A stretch of DNA of 10,307 bases, taken from DASVXQ01 sp046727955. GTDB taxonomy: Bacteria > Actinomycetota > CALGFH01. The stretch is from assembly GCA_046727955.1 (NCBI GenBank), contig JBKPDO010000380.1, positions 1-10,307 on the forward strand, read 5' to 3'. Position numbers and translations under genes: made by a program. The notes under the pieces were generated by a model, which saw nothing but the letters and a program-made list of their open reading frames with translations, was not told the origin of the DNA and ran no database searches. Positions 1 through 6,508 of this stretch are shown here, piece by piece. Numbering within the stretch: the first letter of the stretch is position 1; each line of letters opens with the position of its first letter.

Positions 1-357
1 GGGCTTGGGGCGATCGCCGCGGTTGCGGTCGCGCTGGTGGTCGCCGCCACGGTCGGGCCCGGTCCAGGCCAGCCGCCGCCCGTCGGCGAGCTTGCGCTGG
101 ACTTCAGCAACACGGCCTTCCACCCGGCGACCCTGACCGCCCCAAGCGGCCCAAGCGGCCGGGTGACCGTCCAGCTGACCAACCGTGACCTGTTTTGGCA
201 CTCGTTCACGATCGACCAGCTCGCGGTGAACGTGGACGTCCCGGTCGGCGGCGCGCGGCGGGTCACCTTCACCGTCCCGCCGGGCAGCTACCAGTTCTAT
301 TGCCGGGTTCCCGGCCATCGGCAGGCTGGCATGGTCGGCACGCTCAGGGTCGGCTGA
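1..357 (+). CDS. Cupredoxin-domain protein, 5' end outside the window
   Basis: The reading frame is open from base 1, so the gene starts upstream; the GTG at 37 is only an internal Val. The visible part has 118 residues. The first ~17 (GLGAIAAVAVALVVAATVG) are hydrophobic and read as the end of a signal sequence or membrane anchor. A Pro/Gly-rich linker follows, then a small beta-rich cupredoxin domain. A full type 1 copper site is visible: His in WHSF (199-201), Cys in FYCRVPGH (301-303), His (316-318) and Met in AGM (331-333). Proteins of this kind bind one copper outside the membrane and carry electrons or serve as domains of larger copper enzymes. The partner is not shown here. A 9-bp duplication near 142-160 encodes PSGPSG. 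The domain call is firm; whether it is free-standing or the tail of a larger protein is unknown. It converges with the importer operon. Confidence 0.85.
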   Translation, partial: GLGAIAAVAVALVVAATVGPGPGQPPPVGELALDFSNTAFHPATLTAPSGPSGRVTVQLTNRDLFWHSFTIDQLAVNVDVPVGGARRVTFTVPPGSYQFYCRVPGHRQAGMVGTLRVG

Positions 358-380
358 ACCAGCGAGGCGGCAGTCGTGCG

Positions 381-419
381 TCACGAGGCGGCATAGCCTT
401 CGCGGAACAGGTATTTCAT
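381..419 (-). CDS. Possible 12-codon micro-ORF or gene-end relic
   Basis: On the minus strand AGGAG sits 7 nt before an ATG that opens MKYLFREGYAAS and then stops at TGA. The spacing is ideal for translation and the codons are less GC-rich than the surroundings. The frame is also open for 13 codons upstream (ending RSDL), so it could equally be the last codons of a lost gene. The importer operon is read in the same direction. I do not recognise the peptide, and chance remains possible for so short an ORF. Confidence 0.25.
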   Translation of the reverse strand: MKYLFREGYAAS

Positions 420-603
420 GAGGTCGCTCCTGGTCCGTGGCGCCCGGGCGAGCGCCCCTCACCTCTGTGTCGGAGCCGCTTGCTCCGTCTCGACATCATC
501 GACGAAGACGCGGCCGCTCACGCGCCGCGGGCCCGTGGCGTTCTGTCGCACGCCTCGAGGCCCCGCGCGCATGTTCGGGCACCTCACGTCATAGCCGGGC
601 TGG

Positions 604-681
604 CGCGTCAGTCGTCCGCGTCAGTCGTCCGCGTCAGTCGTCCGCGTCAGTCGTCCGCGTCAGTCGTCCGCGTCAGTCGTC
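604..681. repeat. Six perfect tandem copies of a 13-bp unit
   Basis: The unit is CGCGTCAGTCGTC on the + strand (GACGACTGACGCG on the minus strand). Six copies run head to tail without a mismatch, 78 bp in all. The unit is not a multiple of three and carries TGA on the minus strand, so it places stops in all three minus frames. Perfect identity suggests recent slippage or amplification. Confidence 0.97.
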
Positions 682-741
682 GAGGACCGCCAGGTCGAGC
701 CGGCGCAGGCGCGCGGGGTCGGCGAGGATCTCGATTTCGAC
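676..741 (-). pseudogene. Possible 5' relic of a lost operon gene after the MalG-like permease
   Basis: Directly after the permease TGA, and in the same frame, 22 codons read like protein: VEIEILADPARL, then RRLDLAVLDD, then TGA at 673-675. All but one codon end in G or C, as in real genes here. There is no start codon; the first codon is GTC. AAGGG lies 4 nt upstream, so a former GTG start is conceivable. The 13-bp array begins exactly at the two Asp codons before the stop. It may be the decayed start of a fifth operon gene, a read-through tail of the permease, or chance. I cannot name a family. Confidence 0.25.
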
Positions 742-1593
742 TCAGCCCTTGACGGCGCCGAGGGTGAAGCCCTGGACGAAGCGGTCGAGGAAGAAGTTGT
801 AGATCAGGGCGACGGGGACCGCAATGATCACCGCCGAGGCCATCAGCGACTGCCAGAAGAACACGTCCCCGCGGACCAGGTTGGTCGGCACCCCGACGCT
901 GATCGTCATATGGTCCGAGCTGGCGACGAAGGCGAGCGCGTAGATGAACTCGTGCATCGTCAGGGTGAAGGCGAACACCACCACCGTGAAGATCCCTGGC
1001 AGCGCCAGCGGCAGGACGGTACGGGCGAACGCCTGGATGCGACTGTACCCGTCGACCTGCGCCTGCTCCTCGACGTCACGCGGGATCGACCTGAAGAACC
1101 CGTTCAGCAGCCAGACCGACAGCGGGATCGTGAAGGTCGGGTAGACGACCACCAGCGACCAGATGGTGTCCTGGAGCCGCATCGAGGCGACCATGCGCGA
1201 CAGCGGGATGAACAGCAGCGTCGGCGGCACCAGGTAGACCAGGAAGATCGCCACCCCGAGCCGGCCGCCCCAGCGCCCGGTGAGCCGCGCGAGCGCGTAG
1301 GCGGCGGGGATCGCGAAGGCCAGCGTGATCAGCACCACCAGCAGGCCGATCACCACGGTGTTCCGCACGAAGGTGAGGTATGGCGTCTGCTGGAACAGCA
1401 GTCGCAGGTGGCTGAGCGTCGGCGGGTCATTGTAGAGGAAGGGGTTGTTGTTGACGTTGTAGAGGTCGGGGTCGGTCTTGAACATCGTGATGACCGCCCA
1501 CAGGAACGGGAACGAGGCGAACAGCGCGAAGAGGCCGACGACCGTGTAGATGCGGACCCGGGTGCGGACCTGCCGGCCGGTCACCGCGGCCAC
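742..1593 (-). CDS. Carbohydrate-type ABC importer permease, MalG-like
   Basis: This 283-residue inner-membrane subunit belongs to the binding-protein-dependent transport permeases (MalG/LacG/AraQ type), which form the channel with the MalF-like partner. The start is GTG, directly after the TAG of the upstream permease; GGGAGG lies 8 nt before it. A membrane helix spans about residues 14-36, with further hydrophobic segments at about 76-100, 111-132, 142-166, 195-220 and 250-272. The cytoplasmic EAA loop is at 174-197 but reads EQAQVDG, with Gln177 in the first Ala place; Gly182 is kept. It ends in FVQGFTLGAVKG, a tail typical of the family, and the length is normal. It is the last recognisable gene of the operon and abuts its neighbour with no gap, so translational coupling is likely. 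The substrate cannot be read from the sequence. Confidence 0.93.
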   Translation of the reverse strand: MAAVTGRQVRTRVRIYTVVGLFALFASFPFLWAVITMFKTDPDLYNVNNNPFLYNDPPTLSHLRLLFQQTPYLTFVRNTVVIGLLVVLITLAFAIPAAYALARLTGRWGGRLGVAIFLVYLVPPTLLFIPLSRMVASMRLQDTIWSLVVVYPTFTIPLSVWLLNGFFRSIPRDVEEQAQVDGYSRIQAFARTVLPLALPGIFTVVVFAFTLTMHEFIYALAFVASSDHMTISVGVPTNLVRGDVFFWQSLMASAVIIAVPVALIYNFFLDRFVQGFTLGAVKG

Positions 1594-2529
1594 CTACGCC
1601 ACCTCCCGTCGCGAGACCATCCGCAGGATCAGCGCTGCCAGGCCGGCGAGCACCGGGAACATGAAGACCGCGACCGCGGCGCCCTCCCCCAGGCTGCCGC
1701 CCTCGATACCGCGGAAGAACGCCCAGCTCGCCAGCACCTGCGTGGCGTTCTGGGGGCCGCCCCTGGTCAGCACGAACACCACCGTCATGTCGGTGAAGGT
1801 GAAGACGATGCCGAACAGCAGCGCCACGGCGGTGATCGGCAGCAGCAGCGGCACGTCGATCCCGAACATGCGCCGCCAGAAGCCGGCGCCGTCGATCTCG
1901 GCCGCCTCGCGGATCTCCTGGGGAATCGAGGACAGGCCGGCCAGCAGGATCACCGTGGACAGCGGCAGCATCCGCCAGGCCTGCACAGCGATCACCGAGC
2001 CCATGGCGAGCCCGCGCCTGCCCAGCCAGAACATGTGGCTGCCCTGGTCCAGGAGCCCGACGTGGGCCAGGACCCAGTCGATCGGGCTGAAGATCGAGTC
2101 GAGCATCCACAGCCATGCGATGGTCCCGAGCGCGATCGGGGTGGTCCACGGCAGCAGGATCAGGAAGCGGGCGAACCACTTGCCGCGGAAGTTCGCGCGC
2201 AGCGCGAAGGCCAGGACGACCGAGAGCACCACCACCAGCGCCTGCGAGACCAGCGTGAACACAGCCGTGTTGCGCAGCGAGGTCCTGGTCACCGGGTCGC
2301 TCAGCGCCGCGCGGAAGGTGTCCAGCCCAACGAAGTGCAGCACCGGCCGCCCGGTGGTGATGTCGGTAAAGGCATACAGGATCGCCATCACCAGCGGGAA
2401 GCCGACCAGGGCGAGCAGGTACGCCACCGACGGCAGCAGCATCAGCGAGCCGAGCAGCCCCTCCCGGTCGAGCAGGTAGCGCCGGCCGCGCTCGCGCGCC
2501 GCGGTCGCCACCTCGGGGGTGGCGGTCAT
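1594..2529 (-). CDS. Carbohydrate-type ABC importer permease, MalF-like
   Basis: This is the 311-residue membrane partner of the MalG-like subunit (MalF/UgpA/LacF type). I chose the ATG at 2529 because it overlaps the ATPase stop as ATGA and has GGGGGTGA just upstream. Longer frames starting inside the ATPase gene are unlikely. The cytoplasmic N-terminus carries RERGRRYLLDRE. Hydrophobic segments lie at about 26-54, 88-111, 122-143, 178-199, 225-250 and 280-300. The EAA loop at 205-228 is canonical (EIREAAEIDGAG, with Glu208, Ala209, Ala210 and Gly214) and should dock on the ATPase. The typical family segment RNTAVFTLV is at 86-94. The gene ends in TAG directly before the GTG of the next permease. 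Sugars, polyols and glycerol phosphate are all possible substrates. Confidence 0.94.
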   Translation of the reverse strand: MTATPEVATAARERGRRYLLDREGLLGSLMLLPSVAYLLALVGFPLVMAILYAFTDITTGRPVLHFVGLDTFRAALSDPVTRTSLRNTAVFTLVSQALVVVLSVVLAFALRANFRGKWFARFLILLPWTTPIALGTIAWLWMLDSIFSPIDWVLAHVGLLDQGSHMFWLGRRGLAMGSVIAVQAWRMLPLSTVILLAGLSSIPQEIREAAEIDGAGFWRRMFGIDVPLLLPITAVALLFGIVFTFTDMTVVFVLTRGGPQNATQVLASWAFFRGIEGGSLGEGAAVAVFMFPVLAGLAALILRMVSRREVA

Positions 2530-3578
2530 GCCGTCACCCCCTTGAGCGGCCGCGGAGCGATCCGCTCCCCGCTGGAGGCGCTGAAGAAGCACAGGCTCGA
2601 CTCGGCCACCGCGAACTGGGCGACCGCACCCTCCTCCACCCGCGCGGTCACCGTGAACGGGAGCCTCGAGATCACCCGGGTCTTCGAGGAGATCGCGGGG
2701 ACGGTGCCGTAGAGCAGGCGGTCGGAGCCGAGGTACTCGACCCGGTCCACGTGATAGCCGAACAGCACCCGGCCGTCGCGCTCGCTGACCAGCGACTCGG
2801 GCAGGAACTGCTCCGGCCGGAAGCCGACCAGCTCGCCGTCGGCGTGCTCGATCAGGTTCATCGGCGGCGAGCCGACGAAGGTGGCGACAAAGGTGTTGGC
2901 CGGGTCGTGGTAGATCTCGCGCGGCGTCCCCAGCTGCTGCAGCCGTCCCTTGTCGAGCACGGCGATGCGGTCGCCGAGGCCCATGGCCTCCACCTGGTCG
3001 TGGGTGACGTAGATGGTGGTGATCGCCACCCGCCGCTGGAACTCCTTGAGGTCCTCGCGGGCGCTCGCGCGCAGCTTGGCGTCCAGGTTGGACAGCGGCT
3101 CGTCGAGCAGGAAGACCTGCGGCTCGCGGACCAGCGCCCGCGCCAGGGCGACCCGCTGCCGCTCGCCACCGGAGAGCTGGCGCGGCTTGCGCTCCAGCAG
3201 GTGGTCGATGCCGAGCAGCGAGGCCGCCCAGTGGATGCGCTCCGGCCGCTTCTCCTTCGGCATGCCGGCGGCGGCCAGCGGGAAGGCGATGTTGGCGCGG
3301 ACCGTCTTGTGCGGGTACAGCGCGTAGCTCTGGAAGACCATGGCGATGCGACGGACCCGCGGAGGCAGGTCGTTGACGACCCTGCCCCCGATGAGCACCT
3401 CACCGTCGGTGGGCCGCTCCAGCCCGGCGATCATGCGCAGCAAGGTCGTCTTCCCCGACCCCGACGGGCCGAGCAGGACGAGGTACTCGCCCTCGTTGGT
3501 GCGCAGGTCGATGCCGTCGACCGCCGGTGTGTCCCCGACGAAGACCTTGCGCACGCCTCTGGTCTCAACGACCGCCAT
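2526..3578 (-). CDS. ABC importer ATPase, MalK/UgpC/MsmX type
   Basis: This 350-residue cytoplasmic ATPase powers the importer as a dimer. Every nucleotide-binding motif is present: Walker A GPSGSGKTT (37-45), Q-loop Gln83 in VFQSYALYPH, signature LSGGE (135-139), Walker B FLLDE (156-160), D-loop SNLD (163-166) and switch His193 in YVTHDQ. After about residue 240 comes a C-terminal OB-fold (TOBE) domain with GFRPEQ, as in MalK and UgpC, where it acts in dimerisation and sometimes in regulation. The length is typical. The ATG follows GAGGGG with good spacing, 15 bp after the binding-protein stop, and the gene overlaps the next permease by 4 bp. Many actinobacterial sugar importers lack their own ATPase and share MsiK; this one is complete. 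A sugar cannot be assigned. Confidence 0.95.
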   Translation of the reverse strand: MAVVETRGVRKVFVGDTPAVDGIDLRTNEGEYLVLLGPSGSGKTTLLRMIAGLERPTDGEVLIGGRVVNDLPPRVRRIAMVFQSYALYPHKTVRANIAFPLAAAGMPKEKRPERIHWAASLLGIDHLLERKPRQLSGGERQRVALARALVREPQVFLLDEPLSNLDAKLRASAREDLKEFQRRVAITTIYVTHDQVEAMGLGDRIAVLDKGRLQQLGTPREIYHDPANTFVATFVGSPPMNLIEHADGELVGFRPEQFLPESLVSERDGRVLFGYHVDRVEYLGSDRLLYGTVPAISSKTRVISRLPFTVTARVEEGAVAQFAVAESSLCFFSASSGERIAPRPLKGVTA

Positions 3579-3593
3579 CCCAGACCCCTCGCC

Positions 3594-5009
3594 TCAGGCG
3601 CTGCCGCCGACAAGCCCTTGCTTGCGCCACTTCTGGAAAATCGGCTTGATCGCGGCCTCCGCCTTTGCCACAGCCTCCTTGGCCGGTGTCCCTCGGGCAG
3701 CGTCGGCCATCATGTTCGGCAGCACGAAGGTAGTGAACACCTCGGTCTCGGCGGCGCTGGCGGGACCTGGGTAGCCGACGTTGGTGCTCCACGACTGGGC
3801 GTCCTTGAGCAGCGCGAGCTTGTTGGCGGGCTGCGAGTTGAACGGGTCGCTGTCGAGCCAGCCCGGAAGCTGCGTCCACGACGGGGCGTTCTTGAAGGCC
3901 GGGAAGTCGTAGAGCTTGGAGTTCCTGGTCACGTCCACGGAGTGGTCGGCGAGGAAGAGCAGGAACTTCTTGGCGGTGTCCACGTTCTTGGAGTGCTTGG
4001 GGACGATGTAGCTGCGGACCACGTGCTCGGCGACCAGGCCCTTGCCCGACGGGCCCTTGAGCGCCGGCACGAAGAAGATGTCGTTGGCCACGTCCGGGTT
4101 GGAGGCCTGGGCGCTGCGGTAGGCGGAGATCGAGTTGAGGATGTAGGACAGCCGGCCCGCGATCAGCCCCTGGTTGTTGGAGGCCGCGGTCCAGCTGAAG
4201 ATCTCGTCGGTCATGCTCTGCTTGAACAGCTTCGCCATGTAGTCGACCGCGTCGATCACCGCTGGCGAGTTGATCACCACGTTCTGCTGCGCGTCCTGGA
4301 TCGAGCCCCCGAACGACCAGATCAGCGCCCGGGCCGCCATGTTGGAGTCGACCTCCTGGGACATGCCGATGCCCGCCGGGACCTTCTGCGAGCGCTTGAT
4401 CGCGGCGGACCCCGTGAGCAGCTCCTCCCAGGTGGAGGGGCCGTTCGGCAGGCCAGCCTTTTCCCACAGACTCTTGCGGTAGTCGCCGGGGTCGGGCGTC
4501 CAGGTGTGGCAGAACCCGTAGTACTTGTTGGTGGTCGGGTTGTAGCTCGACGCCTTGCAGAACGAGATCTGCTCGCCGTGCTTGCTCTGGACCTGCTGGA
4601 CGAGGTCGCTGAGGTCGATCACGCTGGGCTCCAGCGACGAGGGCGGCACGATCCACTCGATCATGTCGTGGCCCTGGCCGGCGTTGATCTCGGCGGCGGT
4701 GCGCGCCGGGATGTCGGCGTTGTCGATGTGGTCGATGGTCACGGTGACGCCGTTGTCCTTGCCCCACTGCCTGACGAAGCCGTCGAACCAGGTGTCGTAG
4801 GCGGGGATGAAATGGCTCCACTGCAGGATGCGGAGCTGCTTGCCGCCGCCGGCGCCGCTGCCGGGCGAGCTCGACGGCCCGGTGCACGCGGCCAGCACGC
4901 CCGAGCCGACGCCCGCGAGCGTGAGCGCGCCCGTGGTCCGCAGGAAGCCGCGCCGGGAGATCGCTGTCGTCTGGATGCTCTGCCGGTCCTGAGTCCCGTC
5001 GTTCTGCAT
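3594..5009 (-). CDS. Extracellular solute-binding lipoprotein of the ABC importer (family 1), Tat-exported
   Basis: This first operon gene encodes a 471-residue receptor that captures the substrate outside the membrane. I chose the ATG at 5009 because it puts a textbook export signal at the N-terminus and has AGGGGG about 9 nt upstream; the frame runs on to 5222 but that part does not look like protein. The twin-arginine motif SRRGFLR is at 18-24, a hydrophobic core at 27-39, and a lipobox LAAC ends at Cys42, the predicted lipid-bearing first mature residue. A Ser/Gly linker follows. The mature part has the two-lobed family 1 pattern (ILQWSHF near its start, the helix WEKAGLPNGPSTWEELL in the middle) and ends near FQKWRKQG. 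Two further Cys in SFCKAS and YGFCHTW might form a disulfide. The substrate is not readable from sequence. Tat use implies folding before export. Confidence 0.92.
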   Translation of the reverse strand: MQNDGTQDRQSIQTTAISRRGFLRTTGALTLAGVGSGVLAACTGPSSSPGSGAGGGKQLRILQWSHFIPAYDTWFDGFVRQWGKDNGVTVTIDHIDNADIPARTAAEINAGQGHDMIEWIVPPSSLEPSVIDLSDLVQQVQSKHGEQISFCKASSYNPTTNKYYGFCHTWTPDPGDYRKSLWEKAGLPNGPSTWEELLTGSAAIKRSQKVPAGIGMSQEVDSNMAARALIWSFGGSIQDAQQNVVINSPAVIDAVDYMAKLFKQSMTDEIFSWTAASNNQGLIAGRLSYILNSISAYRSAQASNPDVANDIFFVPALKGPSGKGLVAEHVVRSYIVPKHSKNVDTAKKFLLFLADHSVDVTRNSKLYDFPAFKNAPSWTQLPGWLDSDPFNSQPANKLALLKDAQSWSTNVGYPGPASAAETEVFTTFVLPNMMADAARGTPAKEAVAKAEAAIKPIFQKWRKQGLVGGSA

Positions 5010-5104
5010 GATCGCAGACCCCCTGTTCCTCACCGAAGCCTCGAGCGACGCGATCCAGTGCGCCACTCCCCGACCGATCAGACCCGCCACCCACCTCCCC
5101 GGCG

Positions 5105-5131
5105 ATCCCGCAATGCGAACGATTGCGGGAT
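5105..5131. promoter_or_regulatory. Candidate repressor operator: perfect 10-bp inverted repeat
   Basis: The arms ATCCCGCAAT (5105-5114) and ATTGCGGGAT (5122-5131) are exact reverse complements around a 7-base centre. The site lies 96 bp before the binding-protein start. The middle contains GAACGATT, one base from the AANCGNTT core of LacI-family operators, but that core is off the symmetry axis, so the regulator family stays open. No regulator gene is visible in the window. In an importer transcript it could also fold as a leader hairpin. Confidence 0.55.
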
Positions 5132-5159
5132 TGTCCCGACGCGCTGCGATGCGTATAAA
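5131..5159 (+). promoter_or_regulatory. Candidate sigma70-type promoter pointing away from the importer
   Basis: TTGTCC (5131-5136, four of six to TTGACA) and TATAAA (5154-5159, five of six to TATAAT) are separated by exactly 17 bp. Its -35 box touches the end of the inverted repeat. No gene follows on this strand: transcription would run into the 3' end of the DUF2236 gene as antisense. It may drive a small RNA or belong to a vanished gene. Confidence 0.35.
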
Positions 5160-5351
5160 AAGGGATAGGCCGGACACCCGTTCACCACCACAAAGCGTCC
5201 CACCGTGCGACGGTCCTCGCAAGGTCCTCCGTGTACTGCAAACCCTAATAAGACAAGCAATGCGATGGACACTGAATAAAGGCAGGCGTAGCCCTTACCC
5301 AGCAAACGCGGTTCGAACCGTGTGCCGCTACCGGCGATCCTGGAGGCGACC

Positions 5352-6290
5352 TCAGCGCCGGCCCTGGCGCCGGAGCAGTCGGGAGGCCCTGCCTGGGAGG
5401 AACAGGCCGGCGTCGGCCACCCTGGGGCCGGGCTCGCCGCGCAGCCGCGCCCCGGCCACCAGCGCCGGGGCGATGAAGCGCCAGCGTCGCGGCATGATCG
5501 GCCGGTCGTGGCGCATCGTCCAGCCGATCGCGCGGGTGGCCAGCTCGTGCCAGGCGCGGTGGCGGACGCCGTAGAGCTGGCGCACCCCCGGGGGCAGAGT
5601 GTGGAAGGCGAGGAAGCTGACCAGCCGCCAGAGCCAGCGCCGAGGGACCCGTGGTGGCGGCTGGCGCACCAGGCCGGCGACGGCCATGGCGTCGTCGGTG
5701 CGGCGCAGGATCCCGCCGGCGATCACCCCGTCGACATAGGCCTCCAGCTCCTGGACGGTGGCCGGGATGTGCTCGCGCGGCAGCCGCAGCGGCTCCACCG
5801 CGAGCATCTGCTCCTGGTGGAAGCGCTGCCTGCCGGCGTCGTCGAGCTTGCCGACGGTGCGCCGCTCCATTTCGAGGAAGCTCGACACCAGGCAGGCGTG
5901 CACCCACAGCAGCAGATCGGGGTCGCGCGCGTCGTAGGGCAGCCCGGTCACCTGGTCGATCCCCTTGACCACGCCGTGGACGTCGTCGATGCGCTTGGTG
6001 GCCTCCGCCGCCTCCTGCCTGGTGCCGAAGACGACCGTGAACGTCTGCCGCAGGGTCCGCTCGAGCCGCCGCCACGGGTCTCGCTCGTACATGCCGGTCT
6101 GCCGCGCGCCCGCCACCACCAGCGGGTGCGTGGCGTGCATGAGCAGCGCCCGCAGGCCGCCGATCATCACCGAGCCCTCGCGCAGGACCCTCCACGAGAC
6201 TGTCTCCGGGCCAAACCAGCCGGCGTCCGGGCCGGCGTCCGGGCCGGCACCGGCCGGGCCGGCGGCGCCCATGACCGCGGGATCCTCCAT
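5352..6290 (-). CDS. DUF2236 / MpaB-Lcp family putative heme oxygenase
   Basis: The 312-residue protein resembles the oxygenase MpaB / rubber oxygenase (Lcp) catalytic-domain family. Characterised members bind heme b and cleave isoprenoid carbon-carbon double bonds: Lcp cuts polyisoprene and fungal MpaB trims a farnesyl chain. Most bacterial DUF2236 proteins have no known substrate. Family-like features are GSVMIGGLRALLMHATHP (His55), RQTGMYERDPWRRL, FTVVFGTRQEA (84-94), the segment with IDDVHGVVKG (His105) and LLLWVHACL (His131). No signal peptide or clear lipid anchor is visible. The ATG at 6290 has no ribosome site, but TATCGT lies 6 nt before it, which fits a leaderless mRNA; an ATG at 6272 with GGAGG 11 nt upstream is the alternative. 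A 12-bp duplication (6219-6242) encodes PDAG repeats near the N-terminus. The gene stands alone, divergent from the small ORF at 6509. Confidence 0.85.
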   Translation of the reverse strand: MEDPAVMGAAGPAGAGPDAGPDAGWFGPETVSWRVLREGSVMIGGLRALLMHATHPLVVAGARQTGMYERDPWRRLERTLRQTFTVVFGTRQEAAEATKRIDDVHGVVKGIDQVTGLPYDARDPDLLLWVHACLVSSFLEMERRTVGKLDDAGRQRFHQEQMLAVEPLRLPREHIPATVQELEAYVDGVIAGGILRRTDDAMAVAGLVRQPPPRVPRRWLWRLVSFLAFHTLPPGVRQLYGVRHRAWHELATRAIGWTMRHDRPIMPRRWRFIAPALVAGARLRGEPGPRVADAGLFLPGRASRLLRRQGRR

Positions 6291-6302
6291 CCCGCTACGA
6301 TA
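6288..6302 (-). promoter_or_regulatory. Leaderless -10 box of the DUF2236 gene
   Basis: TATCGT (complement of 6297-6302) matches the TAnnnT actinobacterial -10 pattern. It lies 6 nt before the ATG, which would put the first transcribed base at the A of the start codon. No good -35 box is visible. It supports the 6290 start over the 6272 start. Confidence 0.4.
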
Positions 6303-6508
6303 GCCGTGCCGGCCCGCTCGCGTCGTCCGGGGCACCGGCGCCCGGCCTCTACCGGGCCCGCAAATTCGCGCCCGACTTGCACTGGACCGCTTGGGACGAA
6401 AGAATCTCCAGGTCAGCAAGGCTGTCGGCGGGTCCCCCAGCTCGCGCTGCCCGCCGTCATTCCGCCTCAAAGCCCGGGCAGGACCGGGCGGAAAGGATCA
6501 GATCCCCC

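Larger units (their letters stand above)
358..741. other. Gene-free convergent region (384 bp) with relic-like fragments and a tandem repeat
   Basis: This stretch lies between the 3' ends of the cupredoxin gene (+) and the last importer gene (-). No convincing full gene is present on either strand. It holds a 13-bp tandem array (604-681), a coding-like stretch directly after the importer stop (676-741, minus) and a 12-codon minus ORF with a good Shine-Dalgarno (381-419). A GC-rich hairpin with 6-bp arms CGCGGC (509-514) and GCCGCG (524-529) could help end transcription, but it has no U tract. Confidence 0.6.
5010..5351. promoter_or_regulatory. Control region upstream of the importer operon (342 bp)
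   Basis: No credible gene lies here. The part from about 5150 to 5300 is clearly richer in A and T than the rest of the window, as expected for promoters. It contains a perfect inverted repeat (5105-5131), a + strand promoter candidate (5131-5159), a possible minus -10 (TATACG, complement of 5153-5158) with no good -35, and a 12-bp palindrome CGGTTCGAACCG at 5309-5320. A 9-bp word GCAATGCGA occurs at 5110-5118 and again at 5257-5265. A minus frame of 75 codons from a TTG at 5305 has a hydrophobic start but no ribosome site, and I do not call it. Confidence 0.6.

Noticed and set aside
604..681. CRISPR array or replication iterons
   Set aside because: The units are contiguous with no spacers and too short for CRISPR; there is no Cas or replication initiator gene nearby.
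437..802. Protein-like 13-residue repeats (SSASVVRVSRPRQ) on the + strand
   Set aside because: The 13-bp array read over three frames gives a 39-bp peptide period automatically; there is no start signal and it runs into the permease gene.
910..2712. 600-codon + strand open frame
   Set aside because: It lies antisense to two clear permease genes, is rich in Arg, Gln, His, Glu and Asp with no domain, and arises from the G/C third-position bias of the real genes.
2751..5168. 805-codon + strand open frame
   Set aside because: It is antisense to the ATPase and binding-protein genes, which carry full motif sets; its translation is low-complexity and it has no credible start.
5078..5305. 75-codon minus ORF with a hydrophobic start
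   Set aside because: TTG start without a ribosome site, the rest not protein-like, and it runs through the operator and promoter region.
5301..5335. tRNA T-arm-like GGTTCGAACC
   Set aside because: It is a 12-bp palindrome. The T-stem bases beside TTCGAAC do not pair beyond one base, and no acceptor, D or anticodon arms can be built on either strand.
6219..6260. Separate repeat element near the DUF2236 start
   Set aside because: It is a small in-frame 12-bp duplication inside the gene (PDAG), noted under the gene.
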